In this document: one piece after another, positions 56,625-64,000 of the stretch
Layout of the letters: every line of letters begins with the position of its first letter
Numbering within the stretch: position 1 is the stretch's first letter
Source: JALYUM01 sp036688685
Lineage (GTDB): Bacteria; Pseudomonadota; Gammaproteobacteria; Burkholderiales; Burkholderiaceae_D
NCBI RefSeq assembly: GCF_036688685.1
Contig: NZ_JAQQPS010000010.1
Location: forward strand, 1-64,000
Length of the DNA stretch: 64,000 bases
Direction: 5' to 3'
Made by a program: the position numbers and the translations under genes
Notes under the pieces: model-generated
The model's database searches: none
What the model saw: the letters and a program-made list of their open reading frames with translations, nothing else
Told to the model about the DNA's origin: nothing

Positions 56625-58531
56625 CCGAACAGGATCTGTGGGACGAAACCACGCGCCTGACCGAGGATGGCCAGTTGCGCCGCCTGTCGTCCGTCTTCGC
56701 GCGCTTCATTGCCACGCTGGGCCATGCACCGTTGCCCGCGCTGCTCGCGTGCGTGCTGCTGTCCGAACTGGAAGGGCGCGGCCACAGTTGCCTGCTGTTG
56801 CCCGACCTGGCGCGCGACCCGGCGACGCTGCTCGGCTGGACCGAGCAGCAGTGGCGCGACCTCGCCCATGCCGCCACGCCGCTGCCGAAAACCGCGCGCG
56901 CGTGGCACACGTTGCTGGCGTCGTGCGAGCAGGTGTGGCAGGTGGGCGAACTCGATTTCGATCAGCCGCTGGTACTTGACGGCGAGCGCCTGTACCTGCG
57001 CCGCTACTGGCGCGACGAGACGCTCGTGGCGCAGGCCATCCGCACGCGCGCGCAGGGCGTGCGCGAACTCGACGTGGCCGCCGTGCACGGCTGGCTGAAC
57101 AAACTGTTCGGCGCGCCGCAGGGTGTGCCACCGGACTGGCAGAAAGTCGCCTGCGCGGTCGCCCTGCGCGGCGCCGTCGCCATCATCACGGGCGGCCCGG
57201 GCACCGGCAAGACCTATACCGTGGCGCGCCTGCTGGCGCTGCTGTTCGCCACCGCGCCGGATGCAGCGCAGCTGCGCATCGCCCTGGCCGCGCCCACCGG
57301 CAAGGCGGCGGCGCGCCTGAAACAGTCGATCGACAAGGCGCTGGGCGACCTGGCCGACCGGGTAGCCGGCGAGCTGCCGCTGCGCGAACTGACCAAGCGC
57401 ATCGGCGCCGCGCGCACCTTGCACAGTTTATTGGGCGCGCGTCCCGACACGCGCAGCTTCGCCCACCACAAGGGCAACCCGCTCGATGTGGATGTGCTGA
57501 TTGTCGATGAAGCGTCGATGGTGCACCTCGAGATGATGGCGGCACTGCTGGACGCCTTGCCGCCCACGGCCACATTGATCCTGCTGGGCGACAAGGACCA
57601 GCTGGCGTCGGTGGAAGCGGGCGCCGTGCTGGGCGACTTGTGCCACGATGCCGAAGCCGGCGCCTACAGCGCGGCCACGCTGGCGTATGCCTTGCAAGCG
57701 GCCGGCGAGACGATTCCGGCCTCGTTCGCGGGCGCGGGCGGCGCGCTGGCGCAGCAAACCGTCATGCTGCGCCACAGCCGCCGCTTCGGTGGCCCGATCG
57801 GCCAGTTGGCGCTGGCAGTCAATGCGGGGAACGTCGAGGCGACGCACGCGCTGCTGCGCAGCGGCGCGCCCGAGGTACGCTGGATCGAGCACGCCCAGCA
57901 GCAGCAGCTGGTGCAGCTGGCGCTGACCGGCTACCAGCCCTATCTCGCGCTGCTGGCGGCGGGCTCCGGCGCTTCGCACGACGACTGGGTGCGCGCGGTC
58001 CTGCGCAGCTTCGAGGCGTTTCGCGTGTTGTGCGCCGTGCGCGATGGCGAGTGGGGTGTGGATGGCCTGAACACGGCCATCGAGCAGCGCCTGGTGGCCG
58101 CGCGCTTGCTGCGCCGCGACGGCGAGTGGTATGTGGGCAGGCCAGTGATGGTGACCCGCAACGACTACGGCACCGGCGTCTTCAATGGCGATATCGGGCT
58201 GACGCTGCCTGATCCGGCGCGCCCGGGTTCGCTGCGCGTGTACTTCCTGGAAGGCGACAAGGTGCGCAGCGTGCTGGCCACGCGCCTGCGCAACGTGGAG
58301 ACGGCGTACGCGATGACGGTGCATAAATCGCAAGGCTCGGAGTTTGCGCACACGGTGCTGGCGTTGCCGAAAGAGGGCGCTGCGATGCTGGCGCGGGAAT
58401 TGGTCTACACGGGGATCACGCGGGCGAGCGCGCAATTTACGCTGGTCTCGCCCGGCGCAGAGGTTCTGTCTGAAGCAATCGCGCAGCGCACGCACAGGGC
58501 GAGCGGACTGCGCGCGATGCTGGCGGATTGA
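56621..58531 (+). CDS. recD: Exodeoxyribonuclease V alpha subunit RecD
   Basis: A 636-residue 5'-to-3' helicase subunit. Walker A is G-G-P-G-T-G-K-T near residue 190, G-K-A-A-A-R-L near 227, the DEAD-type box V-D-E-A-S-M-V near 290, G-D-K-D-Q-L near 325 and the C-terminal T-V-H-K-S-Q-G-S-E near 565. RecD is the fast motor that makes the complex degrade DNA before Chi. The ATG overlaps recB stop. A PBP7-type gene converges on it with only 17 bases between stops. Confidence 0.94.
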   Translation: MTEQDLWDETTRLTEDGQLRRLSSVFARFIATLGHAPLPALLACVLLSELEGRGHSCLLLPDLARDPATLLGWTEQQWRDLAHAATPLPKTARAWHTLLASCEQVWQVGELDFDQPLVLDGERLYLRRYWRDETLVAQAIRTRAQGVRELDVAAVHGWLNKLFGAPQGVPPDWQKVACAVALRGAVAIITGGPGTGKTYTVARLLALLFATAPDAAQLRIALAAPTGKAAARLKQSIDKALGDLADRVAGELPLRELTKRIGAARTLHSLLGARPDTRSFAHHKGNPLDVDVLIVDEASMVHLEMMAALLDALPPTATLILLGDKDQLASVEAGAVLGDLCHDAEAGAYSAATLAYALQAAGETIPASFAGAGGALAQQTVMLRHSRRFGGPIGQLALAVNAGNVEATHALLRSGAPEVRWIEHAQQQQLVQLALTGYQPYLALLAAGSGASHDDWVRAVLRSFEAFRVLCAVRDGEWGVDGLNTAIEQRLVAARLLRRDGEWYVGRPVMVTRNDYGTGVFNGDIGLTLPDPARPGSLRVYFLEGDKVRSVLATRLRNVETAYAMTVHKSQGSEFAHTVLALPKEGAAMLARELVYTGITRASAQFTLVSPGAEVLSEAIAQRTHRASGLRAMLAD

Positions 58532-58548
58532 ACCGCCAGCGGGTGGGC

Positions 58549-59487
58549 TTAGCGGTGCTTGCGATTCTTCTTGACGGCTTTCACATGCTTGCGGGTGGAA
58601 ACCCGCGCCGCAGACGTCGCCTTGACCGTGCTCGAGGCGCGAATGGCTGGTGCACGCAGGCCGCGCAAACGCGGTGCGCGAATCACCGGCTCGGCGCCGG
58701 CGGTGCCGGCCATGAGGCGGCGAATGTTCAGCGCATCCATCACGCGCACCGACGAGGCGCGTGCATTGAGCAGCACCAGCGTCGCAGTCTTGCCGGCGGT
58801 GGTGATGCGCATGATCAGGCAGCGGCCCGCTTCTTCGATGTAGCCGGTTTTCGACATGCCGATATCCCAGCCCTTGGCACCCACCAGGCGGTTCGTGTTG
58901 TGGTATTCCACGCCGCGCCCGTTGATGTTGATGATGTCTTTCGACTCGGTCGTGATGCGCGTGATTTCCGGGTAGTGCGATGCGGCCATGGCCATTTTGA
59001 CAAGGTCGGACGCGGTCGAACGGTTGTTCGGCGACAGGCCGGTCGGCTCTTCGATCGAGGTTTGCGTCATTTGCAGCGAAGCGATCTTGTTTTTGACGGC
59101 GAATTTGAACGCGCCGATTCCGCCCGGGTAGGTGCGGCCCAGCGAGGCAGCGGCGCGGTTATCCGAGGACATCAGCGCCAGTTGCAGCACATCGCGGCGC
59201 GGGATCGAGGCGCCCACCGGCACACGCGAGGTGCTGTGCTTGAGCATGTCGACGTCCTTGCTGTCGATTTCGATTTTCTCGTCCATGTCCTGCTTGGCGT
59301 CGAGAATGACCATGGCGGTCATCAGCTTGGTCAGGGAGGCGATCGGGACGATTTCGTTGGCGTTTTTTTCGAGCAGAATTTTACCGGTGCCATCTTCGAC
59401 GACCAGCACGGATTGCGAGCCGAACGGAACGGCGTAAACAGCGGCGGTCGATAGCGATAGCAGGACGGCGGCGAATAATTTTTTCAT
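58549..59487 (-). CDS. pbpG: D-alanyl-D-alanine endopeptidase (PBP7-type)
   Basis: A 312-residue periplasmic low-molecular-weight penicillin-binding protein that would cleave D-Ala-meso-DAP cross-links in peptidoglycan. Signal peptide at 1-20. The serine-enzyme motifs are S-L-T-K near 51, S-S-D-N (SxN) near 108 and K-T-G near 211. The C-terminal 60 residues after the catalytic domain are basic, rich in Arg, Lys, Ala and Ser, and may bind the envelope or nucleic acid. ATG 59487 is chosen because it starts the signal peptide; a longer frame from 59565 is unlikely. Confidence 0.88.
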   Translation of the reverse strand: MKKLFAAVLLSLSTAAVYAVPFGSQSVLVVEDGTGKILLEKNANEIVPIASLTKLMTAMVILDAKQDMDEKIEIDSKDVDMLKHSTSRVPVGASIPRRDVLQLALMSSDNRAAASLGRTYPGGIGAFKFAVKNKIASLQMTQTSIEEPTGLSPNNRSTASDLVKMAMAASHYPEITRITTESKDIININGRGVEYHNTNRLVGAKGWDIGMSKTGYIEEAGRCLIMRITTAGKTATLVLLNARASSVRVMDALNIRRLMAGTAGAEPVIRAPRLRGLRAPAIRASSTVKATSAARVSTRKHVKAVKKNRKHR

Positions 59488-59651
59488 TGAATGGCGAATG
59501 GGGAAGTGCGGTTGAGGTTCGGGCGCCGAGGTTGGCGGCGGAGCATCAAACTGGCTTGTAGGCAACTACAAGAGAGGGACGATACCAGCAAGCTCAGGCG
59601 CTGTCTATGGCGCACAAGATAAAAGCCGGGTGAACTGACCGAAAACCCAAT

Positions 59652-59678
59652 AAAAAAAGCCCTGCATCGCTGCAGGGC
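59652..59678 (-). terminator. Intrinsic terminator of the sulfate-binding protein gene
   Basis: GCCCTGCA / TGCAGGGC forms an 8-bp perfect stem with a 4-base loop at 59659-59678, followed on the minus strand by seven T residues. It lies 58 bases after the stop of the gene ending at 59736. Confidence 0.88.
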
Positions 59679-59735
59679 CCGTTTAAAGCTGCCAGGTTAC
59701 CAATGTTGAAGTATTTACTCAGGCGCCGCGCGGCG

Positions 59736-60758
59736 TTACTGTGGCTGATAGATCTTGTCGAACTCGCCACCATCGTCAAAGTGTTTCTTTTGCGCGGCGC
59801 GCCAGCCGCCGAAATACTCGTCCACCGTGAACAGGGTGATCGGCTTGTAATTGGCCGCAAACTGTTTCGTGACCGCAGCCGAACGCACGCGCATGAAGTG
59901 CTTCGCGCCAATGGCCTGGCCGGCGTCCGTGTACAGGAAATTCAGGTACGCGGTGGCGGCCTTGCGGTTACCGCGCCGGTCGACCACTTTGTCGACCACG
60001 GCCACGGGCGACTCGGCCAGGATCGAGGTCGCTGGATAGACCACTTCGAAATTGTCGCCAAACTCCGCGCGCACCAGGTTCACTTCGTTTTCAAACGTGA
60101 CCAGCGCATCGCCGATCTGGCGCTGGGTGAAGGTGGTGGTGGCGGCGCGCCCGCCCGCATCGAGCACCGGCACATTCTTGAACATGCGGGTAACCAGGTC
60201 GCGCGCCTGTGCTTCGCTGCCGCCTTTTTTCAGGACTGAACCCCAGGCCGCCAGGTAGGTATACCGGCCGTTGCCGGCGGTTTTCGGATTCGGAATGACC
60301 ACCTTGACGTCCGCCTTGGCCAGGTCGGCCCAGTCACGGATGGCTTTCGGGTTGCCCTTGCGCACCAGGAACACCATGGTCGAATAATACGGCGCCGCAT
60401 TGTTGGGGAATTTCTTGGCCCAGTCCTTGGCCAGCAGGCCGCGGTCGGCCAGCATGTCGATGTCATTCGCCTGGTTCATCGTTACCACCGACGCTTCCAG
60501 GCCATCGGCCACGGCACGCGCCTGCTTGCTCGAGCCGCCGTGTGACTGCTTGATCGTGACATCCTCGCCCGTCGTCTTCTTGTAGCCGGAGATGAAAGCG
60601 GGGTTCACTTCCTTGTACAGTTCGCGCGCGACATCGTACGAGACGTTCAGCAGCTCGGTATCGGCGCCATGCGCGGCAGGTAACACGGCGCCGGCGCCGA
60701 GCGCCAGGGACAGGGACAACAGGGCACGGCGCAAGGGTCGGGCAGGGGTGGTGATCAT
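59736..60758 (-). CDS. sbp: Sulfate ABC transporter substrate-binding protein
   Basis: A 340-residue periplasmic sulfate/thiosulfate-binding protein. A signal peptide ends near residue 29 (H-G-A-D). Family features include L-L-N-V-S-Y-D-V-A-R-E-L near 32, Q-S-H-G-G-S-S-K-Q near 67, N-P-K-T-A-G-N-G-R near 150 and the C-terminal Y-F-G-G-W. The matching permeases and ATPase (cysT/W/A) are not adjacent, and the gene has its own terminator, so it is an orphan binding protein. ATG 60758 starts the signal peptide. Confidence 0.93.
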   Translation of the reverse strand: MITTPARPLRRALLSLSLALGAGAVLPAAHGADTELLNVSYDVARELYKEVNPAFISGYKKTTGEDVTIKQSHGGSSKQARAVADGLEASVVTMNQANDIDMLADRGLLAKDWAKKFPNNAAPYYSTMVFLVRKGNPKAIRDWADLAKADVKVVIPNPKTAGNGRYTYLAAWGSVLKKGGSEAQARDLVTRMFKNVPVLDAGGRAATTTFTQRQIGDALVTFENEVNLVRAEFGDNFEVVYPATSILAESPVAVVDKVVDRRGNRKAATAYLNFLYTDAGQAIGAKHFMRVRSAAVTKQFAANYKPITLFTVDEYFGGWRAAQKKHFDDGGEFDKIYQPQ

Positions 60759-61033
60759 GGTGTACTCGCTGGTTCGACTGAGGAAAAGAGTCAGCATACT
60801 CTCCAATCTTGTGTCGTTACAGAACGATTCTTTCGTCATATGCTTAGAGATCTCGCCTGCGGCCACCATCTGTCTCTCAGGAAATGAAACTGTGCGGCAG
60901 CGAACCCCGCCGGTTTTGTGTATAGTCGTCCCCGGCGCGGCGCAAGCAGGTTTATTTTTTACCGCGATTTACCGCGCTTAACGTTTGTAAATGCGTCCTT
61001 GACACACCTAATACTGTTTTTAACCGTTTCGGG

Positions 61034-61573
61034 ATGAAGAAGTCCATGGGTTTCGCTCTTCGAGTTGCCGTTGCCGGCGACGAACAATCAGTCTGTGAGT
61101 TGCTGCGCCGCTCGATTGGCGAGGGCTGCGCGCAGGATCACCGCGACCATCCCGAGGTGCTGGAAAATTGGCTGTCCAACAAAACGCCGAACAACGTGCG
61201 CAACTGGCTGGGCTCGCCCAGTAATTACATGGTCGTGGCCGACAGCGGCAACGCGCTGCTCGGTGTGGCTTTGCTGAACCAGGCCGGCAAACTGGCGCTG
61301 TGCTATGTCGATCCTGGCACCACCCGGCACGGCATCGGCCGCGCCATGCTGGCCGCCGTCGAGACGCAGGCGCGCAGCTGGAATATCAGCAAAGTACATT
61401 TGCACAGCCCTGCCAGCGCCGCGGGTTTTTTTGCCCGTCTCGGTTACGCCGACGGTGGCAAGGAAAAAGCCTGCTATGGCCTCGAATGCGACCTGTACTG
61501 GAAACCACTGAATACCCAGCCTGGCGACTGCCCGGCTGATTCCCGGGCCCGGTTCTGCAACTGCAAGGCATAA
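61034..61573 (+). CDS. GNAT-family N-acetyltransferase
   Basis: A 179-residue acetyltransferase using acetyl-CoA. The cofactor loop is H-G-I-G-R-A-M-L near residue 97 (Q/R-x-x-G-x-G/A type), followed by V-H-L-H-S-P-A-S-A-A-G-F-F near 122. Acceptor unknown. ATG 61034 is given; ATG 61046, four codons on and after GAAGAAG, may be the true start. Divergent from the sulfate-binding gene across 275 bases without other genes. The C-terminal 20 residues include two cysteines and look unstructured. Confidence 0.83.
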   Translation: MKKSMGFALRVAVAGDEQSVCELLRRSIGEGCAQDHRDHPEVLENWLSNKTPNNVRNWLGSPSNYMVVADSGNALLGVALLNQAGKLALCYVDPGTTRHGIGRAMLAAVETQARSWNISKVHLHSPASAAGFFARLGYADGGKEKACYGLECDLYWKPLNTQPGDCPADSRARFCNCKA

Positions 61574-61681
61574 TAATTGCCGTATTGACAGCCAATTTAC
61601 GCAGATTCGTTGGTGAACACGGCTGTTTCACGGCATGCTTTGCGTTATAGTTAGCGCCTTCCAGAACCCACGTCGAGCATC

Positions 61682-62338
61682 ATGTCTTCCCGCAGAGAAT
61701 TCCTTCAGAAAAGCGCCGGCTGGTCCGCCCTCGGTTTGATCGGTATGGGGGCAGCGCATGCCGACCAGCGTCCGCAATCGGGCCAGCTGGCCTCGGAAGT
61801 GGACACCACGATGGCGCCGCCGCCCGACCTGTTCGACGCCCAGGCGCTCGACCTCGATTTCTGGGTGAAACCGCGCACCTTGTCGCTGATCCGGCCCCAA
61901 AGCGGCGAACGCACCAAGGTCCTGTACTGGAAGGATGGCGACGTCATCGATTCGGCTTACCAGGAACTGTGCCATCTGCTGCGCGACGTGAACGGCAAGG
62001 CCACCGCGCCGATCGACCCGAAACTGTTCGAAACCCTGTGGGGCACGCAGGCTTTCGTGGCGCGTTACGGCATGGAGCGGCCGCTGGAAATCCTGTCGGG
62101 CTACCGCACCGCGGCGTCGAACCAGCGCCTGCAGGAAGAAGGCATTCCGGCGGCGCGCAAGTCGCTGCACATGTCCGGCAAGGCGGCCGACATCCGCATC
62201 GCCGCGCTGAATGAAGAAGTACTTGGCGGCCTGATCCGCAGTTTCCGCCAGGGCGGTGTCGGTTTCTATTACCGCAACAGTGCCAAGGGCGGCTGGATCC
62301 ATACCGATACCGGCCTGAACCGCACCTGGAAAGGGTGA
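61682..62338 (+). CDS. Tat-exported DUF882/YcbK-type peptidoglycan peptidase
   Basis: A 218-residue periplasmic protein of the M15-like DUF882 family, whose relative MepK cleaves peptidoglycan 3-3 cross-links. The start S-S-R-R-E-F-L-Q-K-S-A is a twin-arginine signal, unusual enough to note and consistent with other members. Zinc ligands are expected in the S-G-Y-R-T segment, H-M-S-G-K-A-A-D-I near 160 and the terminal W-I-H-T-D. Length is normal. ATG 61682 is the only start that keeps the signal. Confidence 0.83.
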   Translation: MSSRREFLQKSAGWSALGLIGMGAAHADQRPQSGQLASEVDTTMAPPPDLFDAQALDLDFWVKPRTLSLIRPQSGERTKVLYWKDGDVIDSAYQELCHLLRDVNGKATAPIDPKLFETLWGTQAFVARYGMERPLEILSGYRTAASNQRLQEEGIPAARKSLHMSGKAADIRIAALNEEVLGGLIRSFRQGGVGFYYRNSAKGGWIHTDTGLNRTWKG

Positions 62339-62436
62339 TTTTTACGTGGTTTGCCAAACTTGGACGCGGTTTCCTTGTCTTAGTAATGTGCCGGCACGCT
62401 GCCCGGTGATTGACGAAACCTTTCAAGGAGACGGTA

Positions 62437-62730
62437 ATGGCAACCATGAATGCACCTACCATCGATCGGCGCCAGACGCCTGACCGGCGCAGCGTCGAGG
62501 GTGACCACGCCAGCGGCGCCATCATCGCGCTGGACTATATTGCCATGGCGCTGATGATCATCGGCGGCCTGAACTGGGCGATGGTCGGCCTGTTCCAGGT
62601 CGATCTCGTCGCCACCTTGTTCGGTCCGGCCTCGCCGCCGGCGCGGCTCATCTACGTGATGGTCGGGGTCGCGGCGCTGTGGGGCGTCTACCTGCTCGGC
62701 AAGCTGGCCAGCAACAACGGGCGCTCCTGA
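62437..62730 (+). CDS. DUF378 small membrane protein
   Basis: A 97-residue inner-membrane protein. After a polar N-terminal 35 residues come two helices with the DUF378 signature: L-I-I-G-G-L-N-W-A-M-V-G-L-F in the first and V-G-V-A-A-L-W-G-V-Y-L-L in the second. No function is established for the family. AAGGAG lies 8 bases before ATG 62437. Neighbours on the same strand are separated by about 100 bases, so co-transcription is uncertain. Confidence 0.8.
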   Translation: MATMNAPTIDRRQTPDRRSVEGDHASGAIIALDYIAMALMIIGGLNWAMVGLFQVDLVATLFGPASPPARLIYVMVGVAALWGVYLLGKLASNNGRS

Positions 62731-62820
62731 GCGCCGGGGTTCCACCACGCGGTACTGATGTTCCGGTACGGACAGGCAAAATGCCGTAGCATACGGCCTT
62801 GCTCCTTATTTTTGCCCTCG

Positions 62821-63234
62821 ATGACCGAATTGTCCCCACCGCCCCGTTTTCGTCCCCGTCCGTGGACGCCGCTGGAAACCCCGCAAGACGTCGAACTCTG
62901 GATCGACGAACACGACCGCTGCCTGCAGGAGCTCATTGCGCCAGACGAACGGGGCGTGGGCATCTGCCTGACGCTGGGCGTGGGCGGCAATATCTATTTG
63001 CAGACCGGCGCCGATGCCGTGCTTCTCGATGTCGACGAGGACGCGAGCTGGGTCGCGCCGCTCATTACCGCTGCCACCGGCGTCGCCGCGCCGCGCGGCA
63101 GTTATTGGGTTTTGCCTGACGATAAGTTGATTCAATTGATCGTCGGCTTGTCGAGCCTGGTTGAGAGTACGACGCTGGTCAGCGGCCACCGGTTTGGCGC
63201 CAGCGGCGCCAACCGGATGGGCTTTGGCGCTTAA
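62821..63234 (+). CDS. Hypothetical protein
   Basis: A 137-residue soluble, acidic protein starting with a Pro/Arg-rich leader, then L-W-I-D-E-H-D-R-C-L-Q-E-L and two beta-rich segments (G-I-C-L-T-L-G-V-G-G and A-P-R-G-S-Y-W-V-L). No domain or signal recognised. Codon use and the tight fit between neighbours support it as real. ATG 62821 has no strong Shine-Dalgarno. Confidence 0.6.
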   Translation: MTELSPPPRFRPRPWTPLETPQDVELWIDEHDRCLQELIAPDERGVGICLTLGVGGNIYLQTGADAVLLDVDEDASWVAPLITAATGVAAPRGSYWVLPDDKLIQLIVGLSSLVESTTLVSGHRFGASGANRMGFGA

Positions 63235-63305
63235 TTTTTTCTTCGCAGCACGGCCATATTCGGTTATAAAGAGTTCTCGCCTGTCAATAGAGGAGCGCTC
63301 TGGAT

Positions 63306-64000
63306 ATGGGACCTGCAGCGACGTCAGTGGCACGCCGTTTGGTATTGGCAAGCGCCACCTTGCTTTTTGCGCTGTCCAGCCTGCCGTCCGGCGCCGCCGA
63401 CCGCCTCGCGGCCATCAAGAAGCGCGGCACACTGCGCGTTGCCATGGAAGGCAGCTATCCCCCGTTTAATTTCGTTGAGCCGAAAACCGGCCAGATCACC
63501 GGTTACGATGCCGACGTGGCGCGCCTCATTGGTGAGCGCCTTGACCTGAAAGTCGAGCTGATCCCGACGCCGTGGACCGACATTCTCGACGGCCTCGTGG
63601 CCGGCAAATACGATGTCATCGTCAGCCAGGTCATCATCTCGCCCCTGCGCGCGCGCATGGTCGACTTTTCCGAGCCCTACACCTATTCAGGCGCGCAACT
63701 CATCGTGCGCAACGACGATGAAACGCCCTACACCCGCCTGGCCGATTTGAAGGGCAAGACGGTTGGTGTGGCCAAGGGCAGCGTGTATGAATTGCAGGCG
63801 CGTGCGGTGGCGGGCGTCACGGTGCGCAGCTACCCTGCTGCGCCGGAAAATTTGCAGGACCTGGCATTCGGTCGCATCGACGCCGCGCTCAATGACAGCC
63901 TGATGGTTGCCTGGCTGGCCGGCAATTCCACTCTGCCGATCAAGCCGGGTCCGCTGGTGTGGACAGGCAACCGCATCGGTGTCGCGATTCAGAAGGGTAA
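63306..64000 (+). CDS. Amino-acid-type ABC transporter substrate-binding protein (3' end outside window)
   Basis: The first 231 residues of a periplasmic solute-binding protein; the frame runs off the right edge. A signal peptide ends near S-G-A-A-D (residue 31). Family 3 features are clear: G-T-L-R-V-A-M-E-G-S-Y-P-P-F-N near 41, G-Y-D-A-D-V-A-R near 66, F-S-E-P-Y near 120 and L-K-G-K-T-V-G-V near 148. Likely ligand is a polar amino acid. A GAGGAG ribosome binding site lies about 10 bases upstream of ATG 63306. Its permease and ATPase genes probably follow. Confidence 0.88.
   Translation, partial: MGPAATSVARRLVLASATLLFALSSLPSGAADRLAAIKKRGTLRVAMEGSYPPFNFVEPKTGQITGYDADVARLIGERLDLKVELIPTPWTDILDGLVAGKYDVIVSQVIISPLRARMVDFSEPYTYSGAQLIVRNDDETPYTRLADLKGKTVGVAKGSVYELQARAVAGVTVRSYPAAPENLQDLAFGRIDAALNDSLMVAWLAGNSTLPIKPGPLVWTGNRIGVAIQKG

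Overview
The window is about 64 kb of GC-rich bacterial chromosome with dense, often overlapping genes and no rRNA, tRNA, phage or CRISPR locus that I can see. A PEP-CTERM protein, a Cpx-type stress cassette, a RecBCD operon, a poly-HAMP hybrid kinase and a Pls-type NRPS together suggest a Betaproteobacterium of the Oxalobacteraceae (Massilia/Telluria/Duganella-like). That placement is inference from gene content and codon use; no marker gene here fixes it.

Layout. 0-4.5 kb: the tail of an unknown gene, a lipoprotein metallophosphoesterase and a PAS-PAS-GGDEF-EAL protein. 4.6-11.0 kb (minus): a four-gene, translationally overlapping operon of a Pls/PosA-type single-module NRPS, its phosphopantetheinyl transferase, a membrane YdjM-type hydrolase and a nicotinamidase. 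11.2-15.2 kb (plus): an acyl-CoA synthetase, a PhnB/VOC protein, and a SET-domain protein overlapping pncB. 15.3-21.9 kb (minus): a PEP-CTERM protein behind a consensus sigma-54 promoter, topoisomerase IB, a Na+/H+ antiporter and a membrane hybrid histidine kinase. 22.0-26.7 kb (plus): an aerobic aryl-CoA degradation cluster (fused monooxygenase/ene-reductase, enoyl-CoA hydratase, acyl-CoA dehydrogenase, RidA-like). 27.1-29.1 kb: a lower-GC accessory patch of unknown genes, two of which share an upstream box. 29.2-32.5 kb: a Spy/CpxP-like protein, an OmpR-type regulator, a sensor kinase and a membrane protein, with two CpxR-type TTTAC-N5-TTTAC boxes. 32.6-35.0 kb: an inverted-repeat element, S-formylglutathione hydrolase, a split chromate transporter and a 58-residue zinc-finger protein. 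35.6-38.3 kb: a UvrD/Rep-like helicase flanked by two direct repeats carrying DnaA-box triplets. 38.4-44.0 kb: HD hydrolase, M1 aminopeptidase, GST, ASCH protein, a DUF817 remnant and a degenerate CheR-like protein. 44.0-48.9 kb: a 1628-residue cytoplasmic kinase with six near-identical 92-residue HAMP repeats. 49.1-58.5 kb: an XRE regulator and recC-recB-recD. 58.5-64 kb: a PBP7-type endopeptidase, sulfate-binding protein, GNAT, Tat-exported DUF882 protein, DUF378 protein, a hypothetical protein and the start of a solute-binding protein.

Most notable: (1) the Pls-type NRPS operon, which looks like a complete small machine for an amino-acid homopolymer or short peptide; (2) the sigma-54 promoter of the PEP-CTERM gene; (3) the equal-length DnaA-box repeats around the helicase; (4) the Cpx-like cassette with boxes before its first and last genes; (5) the poly-HAMP kinase coupled to a CheR homologue whose SAM-binding motifs have decayed.
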